Positions 17,244 to 26,729 are shown, numbered from the stretch's first letter. The stretch: DNA of 64,000 bases from Saprospiraceae bacterium (GCA_020436935.1 JAGQWX010000017.1:1-64000), one strand, 5' to 3'. The notes: a model not told the origin generated them from the letters alone. Translations and numbers: made by a program.

Positions 17244-18065
17244 ATGAGAGGAAAAGTTACGTGCTCTGTTTTTGTATTGTTTTTATTTTTAGCTTTGAAT
17301 GTCAGAGCTGCGCTGAATACAGGCGCTGTAGCTGCAGATTTTAATCTTACTGACATCAATGGACAGCATCATTCACTTTCTGAAATGATCGCTCAGGGTA
17401 AAAAAGTCATCGTAAATTTTGGAGCCACATGGTCACCTTCAAGCTGGAAATATGCTTATAGCCAGACCCTCAACGACATCAATACGCTTTATGGTGAAGA
17501 AGGCTTGAACAACTTGGTTGTACTTTACATCGAGTCTGATCTCAACACATCTACAGCTTGTATAGAAGGTGACGAAAATTGCAATTCTTCTTCGATGGGA
17601 GACTGGACTGCAATGCTCAACTATCCGATCATCAATCTTACAGAAGAAGATGCAGAATTACTCGGTATTTACCAGGTAGATCAATATCCTACGATATATG
17701 GTATTAACAGCGATTGGACCATCACAAACCTTGGTCAAACCAACCATGCTAAAATAATGAACTGGATGTTCGGAGAGCAGTCTTTGCATGCATCTGTTGA
17801 CGTGAAAAATAATCCAACGTTAGTTTCCAATTTCTTTGAAATCAACAAGCTCCAAAAATCAGTGAAGTTCCACGGATCAAAAGCAGCTGTCAGCACAAAG
17901 GATGCCAATAAGACCAGCTACTACAGCAATTTGTTTTCAGAAGTTCAAAACGAATTGAATCATGATGTGACTTCATCTCCAACACATTCTAATGTAGACA
18001 ACACAATTGATGTAGAGTTATCCAATGCTCTGTCAAAAATACAAATGCAATACCTGCTGAGGTAA
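17244..18065 (+). CDS. exported thioredoxin-fold protein lacking the catalytic cysteines
   Basis: 273 residues with a signal peptide (MRGKVTCSVFVLFLFLALNVRA). Residues of about 25-180 follow the TlpA/AhpC-TSA pattern: GAVAADFNLTDINGQHHSL, then VIVNFGATWSPSSWKYA, and later LLGIYQVDQYPTIYGIN with the cis-Pro. The active site that is normally WCPPC reads WSPSS, so both redox cysteines are Ser (64 and 67). Two other Cys lie near residues 108 and 114 and could form a structural disulfide. The last 90 residues have no recognisable domain. Disulfide exchange is therefore unlikely; a binding or chaperone role is possible. Confidence 0.75.
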   Translation: MRGKVTCSVFVLFLFLALNVRAALNTGAVAADFNLTDINGQHHSLSEMIAQGKKVIVNFGATWSPSSWKYAYSQTLNDINTLYGEEGLNNLVVLYIESDLNTSTACIEGDENCNSSSMGDWTAMLNYPIINLTEEDAELLGIYQVDQYPTIYGINSDWTITNLGQTNHAKIMNWMFGEQSLHASVDVKNNPTLVSNFFEINKLQKSVKFHGSKAAVSTKDANKTSYYSNLFSEVQNELNHDVTSSPTHSNVDNTIDVELSNALSKIQMQYLLR

Positions 18066-18370
18066 AGCACAATCTTACAAGATTTTTGTCCTGCAAATCA
18101 AAATATGCAGGGAGCAAAAATGGTGTGAAAATTCCCCCGAAGTAAAATTAATTTCCATAGGAACATTAAAAGGTTTGCTGATTTAAATGTACTTAGGGCT
18201 GAAGGTGTAACACTTTAGCCCTCTGTCATTTTAATGCATGCACAAATTGTAAATTTCGAATTAAAAGAGATATACCAATTGTCTGCTTAGGAAATTTGCC
18301 TTTCAAAATAAGTTTTTTAGCCATTTACCAATCTTTTTTTCTAGTTTCACGTTCATTTTATAAAATTCAA
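18066..18370. other. intergenic stretch without a recognisable gene
   Basis: About 300 bases, AT-rich, between the thioredoxin-fold gene and the next operon. The open frame of the following gene extends back to 18296, but those codons have no family support. No terminator of good quality or RNA gene was found. Confidence 0.5.
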
Positions 18371-18925
18371 ATGGCAATAGATTTAGGTACTCTTCTGGTG
18401 AAAGCCAACGCGTATAAACATGTACTCCAAAATACCGAAGATTACAGACACCAATGGCCAGCCACAATCAAACCTTTACTGAAAGAAAGCCTTGATGAAA
18501 TCATTGCTGCAGCTGAATTAAAAGCTGATGTAAAATTTCAGGAGAATATAGAAAATCTTGAAGCTGTCATTCTCGATTTAGGAAAATCCAGCAGTGGTAT
18601 CAGTGAAAGTCTTGAGGATTCCGGTGTAAAGCGGACTATGGTCAAAAACAATGGCGCGCTTATTTACCAGCAACTGTTCAACGGAAAAATCATGGTGATG
18701 CTGATGAGTCCGTACATCGAAGGATATGGCGATCCCAAACCACCTAAAACCATAGAAATACTTAGACCCGACGAATTGAATAAATCATTCATCATCAGAC
18801 ATATGGAATTGTTCCTCAAGGACATTACCGAATGGGAGGATTTTGATGATGACCAACCGGTAAAAAACAATACCGGATTTAATCCAATTGGATTCCACAA
18901 CAATGGGGTTCAAACAGAAGAATAG
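18371..18925 (+). CDS. conserved-looking hypothetical protein
   Basis: 184 residues from the ATG at 18371 (MAIDLGTLLVKANAYK), soluble, acidic C-terminus. The N-terminal half is helical and charged; the middle reads ALIYQQLFNGKIMVMLMSPY, then EGYGDPKPPKTIEILRPDEL. No domain is recognised. It opens a tight run of three plus-strand genes (membrane protein, M1 peptidase) with a gap of only 13 bases after it, so joint transcription is likely. Confidence 0.65.
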   Translation: MAIDLGTLLVKANAYKHVLQNTEDYRHQWPATIKPLLKESLDEIIAAAELKADVKFQENIENLEAVILDLGKSSSGISESLEDSGVKRTMVKNNGALIYQQLFNGKIMVMLMSPYIEGYGDPKPPKTIEILRPDELNKSFIIRHMELFLKDITEWEDFDDDQPVKNNTGFNPIGFHNNGVQTEE

Positions 18926-18938
18926 ACATTCCATACCA

Positions 18939-19313
18939 ATGAATCTGAGGATGTTGTTTATGATCAATGCTTTGGTAGAAATAGGAGGTGGATTATACCT
19001 CTTATTAAAATCCGACGCATTGTTTGATATGGAAGGGGCTTCGCCGGCTTACATCCATTTGCTACAGCTATTTATTGTTGCAGTACTGTTTCTGGGAGGC
19101 ATCAGCTTATTGGTTTTTAAGCATTATTCTCCCGGACCAATCCTCAAATATTTGACATTGTCTTTTTTAGCCTACCACCTCATTATAGCTTTGAAAATGT
19201 ATCAGGCTTATGAATTGGGAGTAGCAGCTGAACCATATGCATTCATTACACATTTTATAATGAGTACATTATTTGTCTATTTTTATTTTAAAGAAAAATC
19301 TTCATTTTTATAA
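18939..19313 (+). CDS. small four-helix membrane protein
   Basis: 124 residues from the ATG at 18939; an ATG at 18888 would overlap the upstream gene by 38 bases. Four hydrophobic segments are visible: LFMINALVEIGGGLYLLL, LLQLFIVAVLFLGGISLLVF, LTLSFLAYHLIIALKMY, and ITHFIMSTLFVYFYF. No motif identifies a family. Between a hypothetical gene and the M1 aminopeptidase in one run. Confidence 0.65.
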   Translation: MNLRMLFMINALVEIGGGLYLLLKSDALFDMEGASPAYIHLLQLFIVAVLFLGGISLLVFKHYSPGPILKYLTLSFLAYHLIIALKMYQAYELGVAAEPYAFITHFIMSTLFVYFYFKEKSSFL

Positions 19314-19322
19314 TATTCAACA

Positions 19323-21938
19323 ATGCGTAAAGCTTTAATAAACAATATTTTAACTTATTCTATTTTAAGTTTCAGTGCCTTTGGAATTCTCTCCTGCAAA
19401 ACCCAAAAAAGCATGGAGGATTTATCGGTAAATACAAATGATGAAGCCGATGATATTGAGGAGGTGGTTTTTGATACCATGGTAATAGATGGTTTCGACC
19501 CGCAATTTGCAGAGGAAACTCCTGAACCGGTTAACCCATACAGAGCTTCTGCCAAAAGGACTTTTGATTTGTTGCATACCAAACTTGATGTGTCTTTTGA
19601 TTGGGAAAAAGAACAGCTGATTGGGAAGGCGGATCTGAGCTTGGTGCCTCTTTTTTACGATCAGACCGAGCTGGAGCTTGATGCAAAAAGCTTTGAAATC
19701 AAAACTGTATCCGTACAGAAAAACGAACTCAAATATCGATATGACGGTGAAAAGCTGACAGTGGAACTGGGAAAGACTTACACCAGAAAAGACACCTTAA
19801 AGATCAGCATCAGTTATATAGCAAAACCCAATGAAGGTCCTATAGGTGGCAGTGAAGCCATCACTTCTGATAAAGGATTGTATTTTATCAACGCTTCGGG
19901 TACCAACCCATTGTTGCCTCAGCAGATCTGGACTCAGGGAGAAACAGAAAGCAGCAGCAGGTGGTTTCCTACCATTGATAAACCCAATGAAAGGTGTACA
20001 CAGGAAATTGCCATTACGGTAGCAGATAAATTTACAACGCTTTCCAACGGAACGAAAATATCTTCTGTTAAAAAGGAAGGTGGTCTGCGTACAGATACCT
20101 GGAAGTTGGACAAGCCTCATGCTCCATATTTATTTATGATGGCCATCGGCGAATACGCATGGGTAGAAGACAAATGGAGAAATATACCATTGTATTATAT
20201 CGTAGAGCCTGAGTTTGAGCCTTATGCTAAAAAGATTTACAACCATACTCCAGAAATGTTGGAGTATTTTTCAACCATCCTGGATTATCCTTATCCATGG
20301 GATAAGTTTGCACAGATCACCGCCAGAGAATATGTATCAGGGGCTATGGAAAATACGACAGCTGTTTTATTTGGCGACTTTATACAAAAAACTGACATCG
20401 AACTGATTGATGACGATAATGATGGCATTGTTGCGCATGAAATGTTCCACCACTGGTTTGGCGACCTGGTGACTTGTGAAAGCTGGTCGAACCTGACCTT
20501 GAACGAAGGCTTCGCGAATTATGCAGAGTATTTATGGTTGGAGCATAAGTACGGAAAAGATAAAGCCGATTTGCACAGGCTGAATGAAATGCAGGCATAT
20601 GTCAATGATGCCCAGCAGGGAAATGTGCATCCTTTGATACACTTCCATTACAATGACAAAGAGGATATGTTTGATTCGCACTCTTACAACAAAGGCGGAT
20701 TGGTCTTGCACATGTTGAGGACTTATGTTGGCGATGCTGCTTTTTTTGCCGCACTCAACCACTACCTAAAAAAGAATGCATACACGGCTGTTGAAGTGGA
20801 TGAGCTGAGAATGGCATTTGAAGACGTAACCGGTGAAGATTTGAATTGGTTTTTTAACCAGTGGTACCTGAGAGAAGGTCATCCACAAATCGATGTTGAA
20901 TATATATATGACGCGGAGCAACAATCACTCAGTGTGTTTACCACCCAAAATCAAACGGTTGGTTATTTTAAAATACCATTTGAAATGGCCATTTATAATG
21001 CCGACGGAAGTGTAAGAATGGAAAAGGTTTGGGTAGAAAACCAACACGATACCATTACCATTGCTGATGTCAAAAATGCACCAATCAACATCAGCCTTGA
21101 TGGTAAGGATGATATCCTGGCTGAAATCAATGAGCAGAAGTCAAACGACTACCTCTTCAATGAGTTGATGTATTCACCCAACCCGGGGCAGAGAATGAAT
21201 GCAATATATGTTCTGGCAAGCAGTGAGGAGACCGATTATAACAGATTGGCAAGTGTTGCTTTGAGGGATGAAGTTTATCTGATTCAGCAGGTAGGAATTG
21301 AAGTAATACCAGAAGTTGAAAATTTTGTTGAGAAATTGAAGAGCCTCGCGTTGTATGGAGGTCATAAAGACCTGAGGGCAGCTGCAATTGCGAAACTTGC
21401 TGAATCGAGTGAAGACCTGACCCCTGTATTTGAACAGATCTTTAAAACCGAAAAAACACCAACTGTTCTTTCTACTGCATTGAGCGTACTGACAGATTTG
21501 GATTTTGAGAAAGCCAGCATGTATGCCAAACAACTCGAAGGTGTCAATTCTGATCAAATCCTTGGAGGGCTTGGAGTAGTATATTCAAGGTCAGAAGATC
21601 CGGCGACAGGCAAATGGTTTATGGATAAGATTGAGTCAAAATCCATTTATTCTACTTATCAATTGTTTGGACCATTTGTGGAATATCTGAATGGTTTGCC
21701 TGCTTCTGAAATTGAACCGTATGCTGATGCATTATACAAGATAGGAGTGGATATGAAAAGAATCAACTTCCTCAGATTTATGTCCGTCGCTTCACTTTCT
21801 GCAGTGGCCAATGGTCTGCAAGACAATACCACTGATGCCAATGCGGTAAGCTTGGCGACTAAAATCAGAGACTATATTTCAAAAGCTAAAGAAGTGGAAA
21901 CAGATCCACTTTTGTTGTCCAGGTATGCAGAGTTTTAG
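19323..21938 (+). CDS. M1 family aminopeptidase, lipoprotein
   Basis: 871 residues. The signal sequence ends in SAFGILSCKT, a lipobox, so it is probably anchored to a membrane facing the periplasm or outside. The gluzincin site is HEMFHHWF with zinc ligands His372, His376 and Glu395 (LNEGFANYAEY) and catalytic Glu373. The exopeptidase motif reads SGAMENTT. An N-terminal beta domain precedes the catalytic part, and from about residue 600 there is a HEAT-like helical domain. It releases N-terminal amino acids from peptides. The next gene starts on the base after its stop codon. Confidence 0.93.
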   Translation: MRKALINNILTYSILSFSAFGILSCKTQKSMEDLSVNTNDEADDIEEVVFDTMVIDGFDPQFAEETPEPVNPYRASAKRTFDLLHTKLDVSFDWEKEQLIGKADLSLVPLFYDQTELELDAKSFEIKTVSVQKNELKYRYDGEKLTVELGKTYTRKDTLKISISYIAKPNEGPIGGSEAITSDKGLYFINASGTNPLLPQQIWTQGETESSSRWFPTIDKPNERCTQEIAITVADKFTTLSNGTKISSVKKEGGLRTDTWKLDKPHAPYLFMMAIGEYAWVEDKWRNIPLYYIVEPEFEPYAKKIYNHTPEMLEYFSTILDYPYPWDKFAQITAREYVSGAMENTTAVLFGDFIQKTDIELIDDDNDGIVAHEMFHHWFGDLVTCESWSNLTLNEGFANYAEYLWLEHKYGKDKADLHRLNEMQAYVNDAQQGNVHPLIHFHYNDKEDMFDSHSYNKGGLVLHMLRTYVGDAAFFAALNHYLKKNAYTAVEVDELRMAFEDVTGEDLNWFFNQWYLREGHPQIDVEYIYDAEQQSLSVFTTQNQTVGYFKIPFEMAIYNADGSVRMEKVWVENQHDTITIADVKNAPINISLDGKDDILAEINEQKSNDYLFNELMYSPNPGQRMNAIYVLASSEETDYNRLASVALRDEVYLIQQVGIEVIPEVENFVEKLKSLALYGGHKDLRAAAIAKLAESSEDLTPVFEQIFKTEKTPTVLSTALSVLTDLDFEKASMYAKQLEGVNSDQILGGLGVVYSRSEDPATGKWFMDKIESKSIYSTYQLFGPFVEYLNGLPASEIEPYADALYKIGVDMKRINFLRFMSVASLSAVANGLQDNTTDANAVSLATKIRDYISKAKEVETDPLLLSRYAEF

Positions 21939-22820
21939 GTGAGTCTTGATCTGAGTATATTTGATTTGCCGACTCCTGTCAGGGAGTTGGAAGAAATATA
22001 CCAGCAATATGGAGTTCATCTTTTTGTGAAGGAAGATTATCTCAATCATCCGATCATATCCGGCAACAAGATGCGCAAGTTGTTGGGGAATCTCCGGCAC
22101 TATGCATCAGGAAATTATAAGGGGATTTTATCTTTTGGGGGTGCTCATTCCAACCACCTTTATGCGATGGCTGGAGTGTGTCGATTGTTTGACATACCTC
22201 TGACCATGATCGTGAGAGGTGATGGTTATGACAACAGCAATGAAACACTTCGGTATGCAAAGGAATCGGGTGTCAATTTGCAATTTGTGGACAGGGCAGC
22301 TTATCGGATGAAGCTGGAGGCTACTGAGATTCAAAAGATTGTGGATCAACATGATGGTTATTTTATCATTCCTGAAGGTGGCAGCAACGTCTATGCAAAT
22401 GAGGGTTTGAAGATATTGTATGATGAATTGACGGAACCATATGATTTCATCGCCCTTTCCATGGGGACGGGAGGAACGGCAGCAGGATTATTGCAGGCTT
22501 CAAAAAGTGAAAGATTGGTTATATATCCGGCCTTAAAAGGCAACTGGATGGAAACTCATCTGAAGGAATTTTTTGGAATTGAAGAATCCTTGGCTCAAAG
22601 AATGACGATGCGGAATCATTATCATTTCGGTGGCTACGGAAAAATGCCGGATGAGCTGATTGTTTTCATCAACGAAATAGAAAGCCGATATCAACTCCCG
22701 CTTGATCCGGTATATACTTCAAAAGCTTTTTATGGAATTCTGGAAGACATCAAATTGGGATTTTACCCGGCTGGGTCCAATATCTTATTTCTTCATACCG
22801 GAGGACTCAGAAGGCAGTGA
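21939..22820 (+). CDS. PLP-dependent D-cysteine desulfhydrase / ACC deaminase-like enzyme
   Basis: 293 residues with a GTG start that directly follows the TAG of the M1 peptidase gene. Fold type II PLP enzyme: Lys44 in ISGNKMRKL is the cofactor lysine, LSFGGAHSNHLYAM holds the substrate-binding Ser/Asn, and MGTGGTAAGLL is the phosphate-binding loop. The family contains 1-aminocyclopropane-1-carboxylate deaminase and D-cysteine desulfhydrase; in most non-plant-associated bacteria the desulfhydrase activity is more likely. Length is slightly under the usual 320-340. Confidence 0.8.
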   Translation: MSLDLSIFDLPTPVRELEEIYQQYGVHLFVKEDYLNHPIISGNKMRKLLGNLRHYASGNYKGILSFGGAHSNHLYAMAGVCRLFDIPLTMIVRGDGYDNSNETLRYAKESGVNLQFVDRAAYRMKLEATEIQKIVDQHDGYFIIPEGGSNVYANEGLKILYDELTEPYDFIALSMGTGGTAAGLLQASKSERLVIYPALKGNWMETHLKEFFGIEESLAQRMTMRNHYHFGGYGKMPDELIVFINEIESRYQLPLDPVYTSKAFYGILEDIKLGFYPAGSNILFLHTGGLRRQ

Positions 22821-22829
22821 CGAGAAAGT

Positions 22830-23306
22830 TTATACATTTAGATTGTTATAAAATACCTGGAGATCAGCCATTTTGGGTCGCGCAAGACGTTTACCTGCGG
22901 CATTGCTAAAATACAAAACCAACACCCCTCCAAGCAGGAATGGTATCAGCCATAATATATAGGAGGTAATGCCTAGACTGTATTGAGACAATCCAATGAT
23001 CAGCACAAACATGGTAATGAGCCCAAGCGCCAGATAGATGAACATAAACAACATCCACACCTCTGGCTTTGGACCATACAAACCGGTAATGCGGGTTTTG
23101 TGGTCTTCACTATCGAGATATAGAGTAAGCACAGGAGCCCAGAATTTTTCATCTGGATCCATTACTTGCAAGGTCACCTGTTGATGTCCCAATTTTGCCG
23201 TAATCGAATTTTGTCCACCTAATTTAACTTTGATTTCTTCTATGATCTGTTCTCTGCTTAGATCGGAGTTGAAGTGAAATCTTGGGCGTATCTCTATGAT
23301 TTCCAT
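22830..23306 (-). CDS. hypothetical protein with two membrane helices
   Basis: 158 residues: a soluble N-terminal 80 residues (FHFNSDLSREQIIEEIKVKL and a strand-rich part), then two transmembrane helices (WMLFMFIYLALGLITMFVL and YILWLIPFLLGGVLVLYF). No family recognised. It follows a DoxX-like gene on the same strand by 11 bases and converges on the desulfhydrase gene. Confidence 0.6.
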   Translation of the reverse strand: MEIIEIRPRFHFNSDLSREQIIEEIKVKLGGQNSITAKLGHQQVTLQVMDPDEKFWAPVLTLYLDSEDHKTRITGLYGPKPEVWMLFMFIYLALGLITMFVLIIGLSQYSLGITSYILWLIPFLLGGVLVLYFSNAAGKRLARPKMADLQVFYNNLNV

Positions 23307-23317
23307 TGAGATATAAA

Positions 23318-23761
23318 TTAAGTAGTTCTTTTATATAAACTTCCCTTTAAATTGGGTCCTACCTTGTAAAGGAAATAGACACAACAAATCAGCAGTAGAT
23401 TTTTGACAATATATTGACCAAGCAATGTGAGGCTACCAGTGGCATCACCCAGTGTGAGCGATGGGAAAAACAAGAAAGGTGTAAATGTAAAGATCAGATG
23501 TAAAATGGTGAGCCCCATAACAATCCTGTTGGTTGGGCAGCACAAGATAAAGAAAGCAATGCCCACTTCCCAAACCGCCAAAATCATCAGGCCAGTCTTA
23601 AACGATAAAAAACCAAAGGTGAGCACTTGGATCGTATTTCCGGCGATTTCCTCCGCTGGACTTACATGAGGAAAAAATTTCTGGATGCCAAACCAGAAGT
23701 AAATGATGAACAAGGAGAATGAGATGGCGCGAACTATGCTTTTGAGAGAAGTAGCTTCCAT
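23318..23761 (-). CDS. DoxX-like membrane protein
   Basis: 147 residues with four hydrophobic helices: AISFSLFIIYFWFGIQKFF, MILAVWEVGIAFFILC, MGLTILHLIFTFTPFLFF and LLLICCVYFLYKVG. The pattern of a short N-terminus, FGIQKFFPH after helix 1 and a four-helix bundle is that of DoxX/DoxD or YkgB-like small membrane proteins; their biochemical role is mostly unknown. It leads a two-gene minus-strand unit. Confidence 0.6.
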   Translation of the reverse strand: MEATSLKSIVRAISFSLFIIYFWFGIQKFFPHVSPAEEIAGNTIQVLTFGFLSFKTGLMILAVWEVGIAFFILCCPTNRIVMGLTILHLIFTFTPFLFFPSLTLGDATGSLTLLGQYIVKNLLLICCVYFLYKVGPNLKGSLYKRTT

Positions 23762-24321
23762 GGATGGTCTGGTTTAAACGATTTGAAAGAAAACAAAACA
23801 TTCACCTGGTTGTCAGGTGAACAGGCGCAATTTTAAACTGATTTTTTGAAAATATAGATGATCTAAATCATATGCTGATCTTCCAACAAAAAAAGCCGGA
23901 ACTGAATGCACAATTCCGACTTTTCGTAGTTTAAATAAATTAAGACCTTTATCTTGAAAGCCACATCATGGCTCAGCCATGGCAACTTTGTTTTACTAAT
24001 AAATCTATTTGGAAACTGTTTGGATACCTTGAAAAATCAAGAATTATGCCAATTTCTCCAGATTGGGAAGTAGAGACAAAATTCAAATGTTAAAATTTTC
24101 AACATTAAAAAAGTGAGTGGGATGAATCTGTAGACCAAAGAACTTCTGACCTTCAAACCGGCTTTAAAATTTTTGGAAAGTGCAGAAGATTTGTATCAAA
24201 AATCCGTTATAGCTGGTGTGAAATCAATTGTCGAGCTTACTTCCATGTTGATGCACAATTTCCCACAGAATCCATATATAAATAGTAACTTGATCATTAT
24301 TCTTCAATTAAATCCACATAT
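23762..24321. other. intergenic stretch of 560 bases
   Basis: Divergent-promoter space between the DoxX-like gene and the Sua5-type gene. Apart from the hairpin at 23891-23924 and a small inverted repeat CATGGC-TCA-GCCATG near 23967, nothing recognisable was found. No frame longer than about 40 codons looks coding. Confidence 0.5.
23891..23924 (-). terminator. hairpin resembling a terminator
   Basis: AAAAGCCGGAA pairs with TTCCGACTTTT across 12 bases. On the minus strand the one off pair becomes G-U and a run of T follows, so the hairpin would work in that direction, although no gene lies upstream of it on that strand. Confidence 0.45.
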
Positions 24322-24936
24322 ATGATAAGATTTACATTACATCCTGAAAACCCCAACAAAAGAGACATCAAAACCATTGTCGAGATTCTTAAAAATGGCG
24401 GCATTGGCATCATCCCTACCGATTCTGTGTACGCCCTCGCTTGTCTGAAGTCCAACAAGGATGCCATAGAAAAAATAGTGAAGGTCAGTGGTAAAAGCGA
24501 AAAGAAAGCCAAGCTGTCACTGCTATGTAAGGACCTCAAAGAAGTGGCAGATCATACCCTGCCTTATGACAACCACATTTTTAAATCCATGAAAAGGTAC
24601 CTTCCCGGACCTTACACCTTCATTCTCAATGCCAATAATACGGTCACCAAATATTTCAAGAACAACAAAAAGGAAATAGGCATACGTATTCCGGACAATC
24701 GCATAGTCCTGGATTTGCTGGAAGAAATCGGTGAGCCTTTGATCAGCACATCTCTCAGTACTGAGGAGGGAACGATGCGCGAGGTCATCGATGTCGAGGA
24801 GATTGAGGATGCATTCAAGGGTAGGGTAGACTTCGTGATAGACGGAGATCTTAAGGAGCCTTCTGAAACAACGGTTCTCGATTGTACTTCAGGAGAGATA
24901 GAATTGGTGAGACAAGGTAAAGGACCTATTGATTAA
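24322..24936 (+). CDS. Sua5/YciO/YrdC family, L-threonylcarbamoyladenylate synthase-like
   Basis: 204 residues covering the YrdC fold. Key features: GGIGIIPTDSVYALACL, KKAKLSLLCKDLKEV, YLPGPYTFILNANN and IGIRIPDN, followed by GEPLISTSLS. True TsaC/Sua5 proteins make threonylcarbamoyl-AMP for t6A in tRNA; the closely related YciO subgroup has little of that activity. The substitution pattern around KAKLSLLC and the short length look YciO-like, so the exact role is left open. Confidence 0.8.
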   Translation: MIRFTLHPENPNKRDIKTIVEILKNGGIGIIPTDSVYALACLKSNKDAIEKIVKVSGKSEKKAKLSLLCKDLKEVADHTLPYDNHIFKSMKRYLPGPYTFILNANNTVTKYFKNNKKEIGIRIPDNRIVLDLLEEIGEPLISTSLSTEEGTMREVIDVEEIEDAFKGRVDFVIDGDLKEPSETTVLDCTSGEIELVRQGKGPID

Positions 24937-24941
24937 CTTTG
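24934..24941 (+). promoter_or_regulatory. possible -7 box of the glutaredoxin-like gene
   Basis: TAACTTTG overlaps the stop codon of the preceding gene, 20 bases before the next ATG. No TTG at the usual spacing, so the support is partial. Confidence 0.35.
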
Positions 24942-24960
24942 TGTCCGCAAATATTTTTGA

Positions 24961-25584
24961 ATGAAAAGATTTATGGCCTCCGCTGTTTTTTGTTGCTTTC
25001 TGATGCTCCAATTGGGTATTGGACAACAAGAGATTGAGATTGTGCAGGAGCAAAATGACAACATACTGACGCTGGTGGGAAAAAACAACTCTACTACAAA
25101 AAAAATCAGCGTCAAATTATTGCTTGAAACTACTGGATACAAAATCACTCCAGCTCCTCCATATGAGTTCGTTCTTGAACCAGGAGGCAGTTATGAAATT
25201 GTCAAACTTATAGCCAAAAAAGGAGAAAGTACGAGCATAGGTTATCAAATCCAATATGCAGTCGTTTCAGGAGGGCAAAAGACATTGGAGGCCAAAATGA
25301 CTAAGGAAGAAGTCAGTGAAAAACTTGCTTCTTCCGACATCATCATCTTTACAAAAACGACCTGTGAAAAATGTAAGTTTTCCAAAAACTTCATGAACGA
25401 AAACCATATACCTTTCATAGAAATGCCGTTGGAATCTCCTGAAAATTCAGAACTGATGTGGTCGGCATTATTCAATGAAGGCTTTGAGGCGACCACTATA
25501 GCCACCCCTATTTTTGCGATTAAGGGTAAACTAGTCTACAATATTGAGGATTTGCACGGCTTTCTGAAGGGCTTGGAGAAATAG
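24961..25584 (+). CDS. exported protein with C-terminal glutaredoxin-like domain
   Basis: 207 residues. Signal peptide MKRFMASAVFCCFLMLQLGIG. Residues of about 25-105 form a beta-rich region of unknown type (LTLVGKNNSTTKKISVKLLL, then FVLEPGGSYEIVKLIAKKG). Residues of about 115-207 look like a glutaredoxin: IIIFTKTTCEKCKFSKNFM with the active-site CEKC, ATPIFAIKGKLVYNI with the cis-Pro. Probably a periplasmic dithiol reductant or isomerase-like protein. A promoter box lies at the end of the previous gene, so it may be expressed separately. Confidence 0.7.
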   Translation: MKRFMASAVFCCFLMLQLGIGQQEIEIVQEQNDNILTLVGKNNSTTKKISVKLLLETTGYKITPAPPYEFVLEPGGSYEIVKLIAKKGESTSIGYQIQYAVVSGGQKTLEAKMTKEEVSEKLASSDIIIFTKTTCEKCKFSKNFMNENHIPFIEMPLESPENSELMWSALFNEGFEATTIATPIFAIKGKLVYNIEDLHGFLKGLEK

Positions 25585-26015
25585 GATTTAGAGTGCGGCT
25601 GTATCTCCCGCTGAGAACGCTGGAATTTCCGCAGAATTTCGCAGAGATGTAGTGTTCGACGTGAATGCATTGTACTTCATGGCTGCTTTTGTTTCCCGCA
25701 GATTAACCCAGATATTTCTGCTGATTATCGCGGAACCCCCGAAATTGCTAAAAAAGCAAACTAGCCAAAGGCTGCCCCCGCGCTACCCTGGCCCTAAAGG
25801 GAACCCGCCCATAATTGCTAAAAAGTAAACTAGCAAAAGCCAATATGCAAAACCGCCATTAAGCAAACGTGCCAACAAGCTAAAGACCAACACCCAAAGA
25901 CCAAAGACCACCCGCCCGCTACCCTGGCCCTAAAGGGAAACCGCCCGCAATTGCAATATGCCAAAATGCCAACGTGCCAAAACGCAAATGTGCCAACAGG
26001 CTAAAGACCAAAGAC
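25585..26015. repeat. intergenic region of degenerate repeats
   Basis: Two kinds of repeated words. CTACCCTGGCCCTAAAGGGA occurs near 25783 and again near 25918, each in a GC-rich context with CCCGCCC. The rest is a chain of words such as ATGCCAAAATGCCAACG, and TAAAGACCAACACCCAAAG near 25880, a string also present near 13316 in the tandem array. Words based on CCGCAGA-TT also occur. No gene is seen. Confidence 0.6.
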
Positions 26016-26729
26016 TTAGTCCTGCTGGGCAAATACTTTCCTGAGCAAATCGCTTGTCCTCTGAGATATGTCAGTTCTGATGCCATACTCCTTCTTCTCG
26101 ATCAGATCAAAAAGGCCCATCAAAGCCTGATTGGCAACATGGTCTGCCAGATCCGGATTTACTTTTTCGACAAAAGGAATTTTGTTGTAGGTGCCAACAG
26201 CATCTGACCAGTAATCCAGAGCATTGAACTTATTCAACGAATTGACCAATACCGGCTTGAACTCATCGTACAAGGCCTGGTAGGTTTTATTGTGCAAATA
26301 TTGAGTGGCTGCATTTTTTTCACCCATCAAAATGTTCTTGACATCTGTGAAAGTCATTTGGGTGATGGCATTGAGAAAAATCGGGCCTGCTTTTGAAGCG
26401 GCATCTTCTGTAGCCTTGTTGATTCTTTTGATGGCTTCTTCTTCCAGATTGCCAAATCCCGGTATGGCTCTCAGCTTTGAGGTGACCTTTTGAGCTTCTG
26501 GCGGAAGCAATATTTTATATACACTATCATAATAGCCATTTTCTTTGGAAAGATAAGTTACTGAGGCATCTACCCCTTTTTCGAGCGCTTGCTTGAGACC
26601 ATTGGCAATGTCGGCATTGGTCAAAACTCCCGATCCGCTGTTGAGCACGGTATCCAAAAGTTTTTGATCACAGGAGGTCAAACTGACTACAGAGAATAGG
26701 AGTAAAAGAGCTATTTTTTTCATCATCAC
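26016..26729 (-). CDS. DUF4197 lipoprotein
   Basis: 237 residues. The signal ends SVVSLTSCDQ, a lipobox. The rest matches the DUF4197 pattern: ADIANGLKQALEKGVDASVTYLS, LPPEAQKVTSKLRAIPGFG, AITQMTFTDVKNILMGEKNAATQYL, and a C-terminal ALMGLFDLIEKKEYGIRTDI. The function of this family is unknown; it is found mainly in Bacteroidota and Proteobacteria as a single exported helical domain. Confidence 0.85.
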   Translation of the reverse strand: MMMKKIALLLLFSVVSLTSCDQKLLDTVLNSGSGVLTNADIANGLKQALEKGVDASVTYLSKENGYYDSVYKILLPPEAQKVTSKLRAIPGFGNLEEEAIKRINKATEDAASKAGPIFLNAITQMTFTDVKNILMGEKNAATQYLHNKTYQALYDEFKPVLVNSLNKFNALDYWSDAVGTYNKIPFVEKVNPDLADHVANQALMGLFDLIEKKEYGIRTDISQRTSDLLRKVFAQQD

